NCBI GenBank assembly: GCA_016290415.1
Contig: JAEETP010000009.1
Coordinates: 1 to 46,012 of the forward strand
From: Bacteroidales bacterium
GTDB taxonomy: Bacteria; Bacteroidota; Bacteroidia; Bacteroidales; UBA932
Direction of reading: 5' to 3'
Length of the DNA: 46,012 nucleotides
The notes under the pieces are model-generated. The model saw nothing but the letters and a program-made list of their open reading frames with translations. It searched no databases and was not told the origin of the DNA. Positions 43,466 through 46,012 of this stretch are shown one piece after another. Each line of letters opens with the position of its first letter. The first letter of the stretch is position 1. The position numbers and the translations under genes are program-made.

Positions 43466-44493
43466 TACTTGAAAAACTCTTTTACTTTACTCTCAAAATA
43501 CTCCGGCACCTGATCGATGGGCATATACAGCCGGCCGCCGGAGGCATTCTTATGTCCCCCTCCATTGCAATATTTGTGCGAGAAATCGTTTACATCCACA
43601 TTTCCTTTGCTACGGAGGGAAACTTTTACGAATCCGGGCTCTTCTGTGAAGAACGCCGTCATACGTATCTCCTTTATGGAGAGGGGCAAATTTACAAAAC
43701 CTTCGCTGTCGCCGCGCACAAAATCATATTTTTTCTTGTCGGCGATGCTCAGGGTGAAATAGGCCACGCCCTGCGGCAGGCAGCGCATATTGTCCTGGAG
43801 AAGATGGCCCATAAGACGCATCCGCTGCTCTGAGTACGACCTGAAGACCTCATTGTAGATGGCGTCCCGGTCCACACCGCGGGCCTGCAGCTGCGAAACC
43901 GCCAGATAAGTGGACGGATACACCGAGTTCGCAAAATTGTTGGTGTCGGTCAATATGCCGGTTAAAAGCGCCTCGGCGCACTCCTTGGGCAGGTTGTTCA
44001 CATCGCCGCACACGCCCGGCTGCGCCAGCAGCACGTGGTACAGCAGTTCGCAGGCAGACGAGACCTCCGTATCGGAAATCACAACGTCAAAACTGTCGGT
44101 CTGGGGATTCAGGTGATGGTCTATCAGCGCACAGTGAGGGGCGTTTTCCCTGAGCCGGGCCGCCTCCGCCGCCGCGGAAACTTCGCCGGTGCGGTTCATC
44201 CCGTTCATATCCAGGAACAGCATCAGATCGGCCTCTTCTATGCATCTGAGGCACTTTTCGCCATCTTCCACATAATAGGAAATGGAGCCGGCCGGAATTA
44301 TGAAATTGAAATATTCGGGCAGGCGGCTGTGGATTATTATGTGCGGATGCTTGCCAAGGGCGGTGAGGTAGTGATACATACCCACCGCGCTGCCGATAGA
44401 GTCGCCGTCGGGATTTTCGTGCCCGAAGATGACAATATTCGAACTCTTCAGAATCAGATCGTTAAGTTTTTCCTCTGCTTTGGTGGTCCGCAT
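43465..44493 (-). CDS. DHH-family phosphoesterase, NrnA-type
   Basis: NrnA-type enzymes degrade very short RNAs and in many cases also dephosphorylate 3'-phosphoadenosine 5'-phosphate (pAp). The 342-residue protein has all DHH blocks: FGHENPDGDSIGSAVGM, FLDMNGMNRTG, ALIDHHLNPQTD and DTNNFANSV. The C-terminal DHHA1 domain with GGGHKNASGGR is also present. pAp clearance would tie it loosely to sulfur metabolism. Two FKBP lipoprotein genes follow in the same unit. A -7 box TAAATTTG (44519-44526 on minus) is a plausible promoter. Confidence 0.93.
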   Translation of the reverse strand: MRTTKAEEKLNDLILKSSNIVIFGHENPDGDSIGSAVGMYHYLTALGKHPHIIIHSRLPEYFNFIIPAGSISYYVEDGEKCLRCIEEADLMLFLDMNGMNRTGEVSAAAEAARLRENAPHCALIDHHLNPQTDSFDVVISDTEVSSACELLYHVLLAQPGVCGDVNNLPKECAEALLTGILTDTNNFANSVYPSTYLAVSQLQARGVDRDAIYNEVFRSYSEQRMRLMGHLLQDNMRCLPQGVAYFTLSIADKKKYDFVRGDSEGFVNLPLSIKEIRMTAFFTEEPGFVKVSLRSKGNVDVNDFSHKYCNGGGHKNASGGRLYMPIDQVPEYFESKVKEFFK

Positions 44494-44534
44494 CGCCTAT
44501 TTTGGTCAATATTAACTGCAAATTTAAAAATATC

Positions 44535-44565
44535 TTGCAAGCACTAAATATATTTTTTATTTTTG
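44535..44565 (+). promoter_or_regulatory. Promoter of the membrane-anchored protein gene
   Basis: TTG (44535-44537), 20 bases, then TATTTTTG (44558-44565). Start predicted near 44572, with an A-rich leader before the ATG at 44609. Confidence 0.65.
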
Positions 44566-44608
44566 AGAGTTATTTTGACTCTAAGACAGAAATAATACAA
44601 AACCAAAT

Positions 44609-45217
44609 ATGAAAAAGATTCTCACTTACATCGTTTTCCCGATCATCATCATCTTGCTGGCATTCCTCATTATCAGGAGCATCCAGCAGCCTGTCAAATT
44701 CAACAAAGAGAAGACTCTCAGAGAGGCTGCAGCCATTGTCAAGCTCAAAGACATCCGCACCCTGCAGGTTGCCTACAAGAATGTGAACGGCAAATTTGCT
44801 CCCTGCATTGACTCGCTTATCGATTTCTACAACAACGGCAAAATGACTGTGATCCGTTCCATCGGTTCTATGGACGACTCCGTAGCCGTTGCACAGGGTA
44901 AGGTTAAGCGCGAGGCCATCGAGATTCCTGTAAGGGACACCCTGCTCAAGAACAGGCCCGATTTCAAGGCAAGTGAGCTCAAGCTCATCCCATTCTCTGA
45001 CGGTGACGAAATCATTATGCACGAGACCATCAAAGAGGTTTCTGGCGTGGATGTTCCCCTGTTCGAGGCTCAGATCCCCTACGCTTCACTGCTCAAGGGT
45101 ATGGACCGTCAGCTTCTCGTAAATCTCGTTTACGAGCGTCTGGAAACCGACCGTTTCCCCGGCCTTCAGGTGGGCAGCATAGAGAATCCTAACAACAACG
45201 CCGGCAACTGGGAGTAA
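44609..45217 (+). CDS. Membrane-anchored protein of unknown function, conserved in Bacteroidales (from memory)
   Basis: A 202-residue protein with one N-terminal membrane segment (ILTYIVFPIIIILLAFLII) and the rest in the periplasm. After the anchor comes KEKTLREAAAIVKLKDIRTLQVAYKNVNGKFAPCIDSLIDFYNNGKM. This resembles the region after the first helix of pseudopilins (IRxAQxAYxxxNGxYxxSxDxLIDF), although the pilin cleavage site is absent. The C-terminus ends NNNAGNWE, which I recall from hypothetical Bacteroidales proteins. Function is unknown. It has a promoter and a terminator of its own and precedes rsmD. Confidence 0.8.
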   Translation: MKKILTYIVFPIIIILLAFLIIRSIQQPVKFNKEKTLREAAAIVKLKDIRTLQVAYKNVNGKFAPCIDSLIDFYNNGKMTVIRSIGSMDDSVAVAQGKVKREAIEIPVRDTLLKNRPDFKASELKLIPFSDGDEIIMHETIKEVSGVDVPLFEAQIPYASLLKGMDRQLLVNLVYERLETDRFPGLQVGSIENPNNNAGNWE

Positions 45218-45234
45218 TCCCCGTGGGGCTTTGC

Positions 45235-45265
45235 AAAACTGCCTGCTTCGCGGCGGGCAGTTTTT
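45235..45265 (+). terminator. Terminator after the membrane-anchored protein gene
   Basis: AAAACTGCCTGC pairs with GCGGGCAGTTTT (one G-T pair) around a short TTCG-containing loop, then TTTTT. It stands 13 bases before the rsmD start, so rsmD depends on readthrough or an unseen promoter. Confidence 0.8.
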
Positions 45266-45277
45266 GTTTATAGTAGT

Positions 45278-45820
45278 ATGAGAATTATTTCTGGAACACT
45301 CAGGGGCAAGAGCATAAATCCCCCCGCAAACTACCAGGCACGGCCCACCACCGACTTTGCCAAGGAAGGTCTTTTCAACGTGCTGGCCGGCTCCACCGAC
45401 TTTGAGAGCATCGCCTTTCTGGACCTTTTTTCCGGCACCGGCAGCATCAGCTATGAGATGGCCTCACGCGGCTGCACCGACATCGTGGCGGTGGAGATGA
45501 ATCCCGCCAACGCTGCCTTTATCAGCAAGACCGCGGCCGCCCTGGGGATTTCCGGTATGCAGGTGGTGCGGCACAACGTGTTCGATTTCCTGGGGCTGTG
45601 CACCAAACAGTTCGACCTGGTGTTCGCCGACCCGCCCTACGCACTGGAGGGGCTGGCCACCCTGCCGGCCAAGGTTTTGGGCGCCGGTTTCCTGGCAGAC
45701 GACGGCCTTTTCATACTGGAACATCCGGCCGACTACAACTTCTCTGAAGAACCTGGATTTGTCAAAGAGAAAAAATACGGCAACGTCCACTTCAGTTTTT
45801 TCAAAAAAATCTTTGCATAA
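45278..45820 (+). CDS. rsmD: 16S rRNA (guanine966-N2)-methyltransferase
   Basis: RsmD methylates G966 of 16S rRNA within the assembled small subunit. The 180-residue protein has the family start MRIISGTLRGKSI and the early RPTTDFAKEGLFNVL. The SAM-binding loop is FLDLFSGTGSISYEMASRG (48-65), the acidic residue ending the next strand is in AVEMNP, and the catalytic motif is DPPY (118-121). Length and motifs are normal. Its last codons carry the -33 box of the tRNA-Asp promoter. Confidence 0.95.
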   Translation: MRIISGTLRGKSINPPANYQARPTTDFAKEGLFNVLAGSTDFESIAFLDLFSGTGSISYEMASRGCTDIVAVEMNPANAAFISKTAAALGISGMQVVRHNVFDFLGLCTKQFDLVFADPPYALEGLATLPAKVLGAGFLADDGLFILEHPADYNFSEEPGFVKEKKYGNVHFSFFKKIFA

Positions 45821-45842
45821 TTAAATATTAACTCTATATTTG
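45812..45842 (+). promoter_or_regulatory. tRNA-Asp promoter
   Basis: TTTG (45812-45815), exactly 19 bases, then TATATTTG (45835-45842). Perfect consensus; start predicted near 45849. The -33 box is in the final codons of rsmD. Confidence 0.85.
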
Positions 45843-45881
45843 CAATCCCGTTTCGGAACTATAAGTTTTGTGTCGGGAATT

Positions 45882-45955
45882 GGTGCGGTAGTTCAGCTGG
45901 TTAGAATACCGGCCTGTCACGCCGGGGGTCGCGAGTTCGAGTCTCGTCCGCACCG
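45882..45955 (+). tRNA. tRNA-Asp (GTC)
   Basis: Full cloverleaf: acceptor GGTGCGG/CCGCACC, D arm GTTC...GAAT with GGTT in the loop, anticodon stem CCGGC/GCCGG with loop CTGTCAC, hence anticodon GTC. The T arm is GCGAG...CTCGT with TTCGAGT, and the discriminator is G, as expected for Asp. CCA is not encoded (next bases CTG). Confidence 0.96.
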
Positions 45956-45959
45956 CTGA

Positions 45960-45995
45960 AAAGCCCTCTACAGGTATCTGTAGGGGGTTTTGCTT
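45960..45995 (+). terminator. tRNA-Asp terminator
   Basis: AAAGCCCTCTACAG pairs with CTGTAGGGGGTTTT around a short loop (one G-T pair near the base), ending in TTTTGCTTTT. It begins five bases after the tRNA. Confidence 0.85.
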
Positions 45996-46012
45996 TTCAA
46001 GATGTGCCTACA

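Overview
The window looks like a chromosomal stretch from a member of the Bacteroidota, most likely the order Bacteroidales. Several signals agree. Promoters follow the Bacteroidetes pattern (TTTG at -33, about 19 bases, TAnnTTTG at -7) at the 16S, SRP RNA, tRNA-Asp, rpoD and acpP genes. The primary sigma factor is short and lacks region 1.1. MurA carries Asp in place of the usual catalytic Cys. Many exported proteins are lipoproteins, the GH32 enzyme has the N-terminal extension common in Bacteroides, and Shine-Dalgarno sequences are weak. Coding density is high and nearly everything is housekeeping. I see no CRISPR array, insertion sequence, prophage, toxin-antitoxin pair or defence locus.

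Layout. 1-3.9 kb: a cut-off lipoprotein gene, acpP and uvrC on minus, then an exported EEP-family lipoprotein and a small outer-membrane beta-barrel protein on plus. 3.9-5.95 kb: a minus-strand rRNA unit holding 16S, tRNA-Ile and tRNA-Ala. It ends in a strong terminator, with no 23S or 5S gene. 5.96-9.56 kb: a sulfur unit metY-cysK-cysE facing a divergent Lrp/AsnC regulator, with two palindromes between them. 9.56-22.6 kb: a long minus-strand run of AGCS symporter, argS, YgiQ radical SAM, an acidic hypothetical protein, ClC channel, tex, a DPM-type GT2, dihydroorotase and a secreted GH32. 22.7-26.85 kb: an M3 peptidase, rpoD and an HtrA-type protease.

26.9-29.4 kb (plus): dnaN, a DnaQ-family exonuclease and a protein that looks like a fumarylacetoacetate-hydrolase fold stripped of its catalytic residues. 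29.4-34.3 kb (minus): murA-murB-mnmA and a HI0933/BaiN flavoprotein, with the SRP RNA gene (ffs) lying antisense in the murB-mnmA junction. 34.3-36.7 kb: a YitT-like membrane protein, a lipoprotein and an HD phosphohydrolase. 36.8-40.7 kb (minus): dnaK, then a gmk-nadD-rluA-type operon upstream of it. 40.7-45.8 kb: class II aldolase (plus); two FKBP-type lipoproteins downstream of an NrnA-type DHH phosphoesterase (minus); a membrane-anchored protein of unknown function and rsmD (plus). The window closes with tRNA-Asp and its terminator.

No clearly new multi-gene system is present. The points most worth a second look are the 16S unit without 23S, the pair of palindromes exactly 63 bp apart between the Lrp-type gene and metY, the degenerate FAH-like protein, ffs nested antisense in the murB-mnmA junction, and the 103-bp inverted repeat after the aldolase gene.
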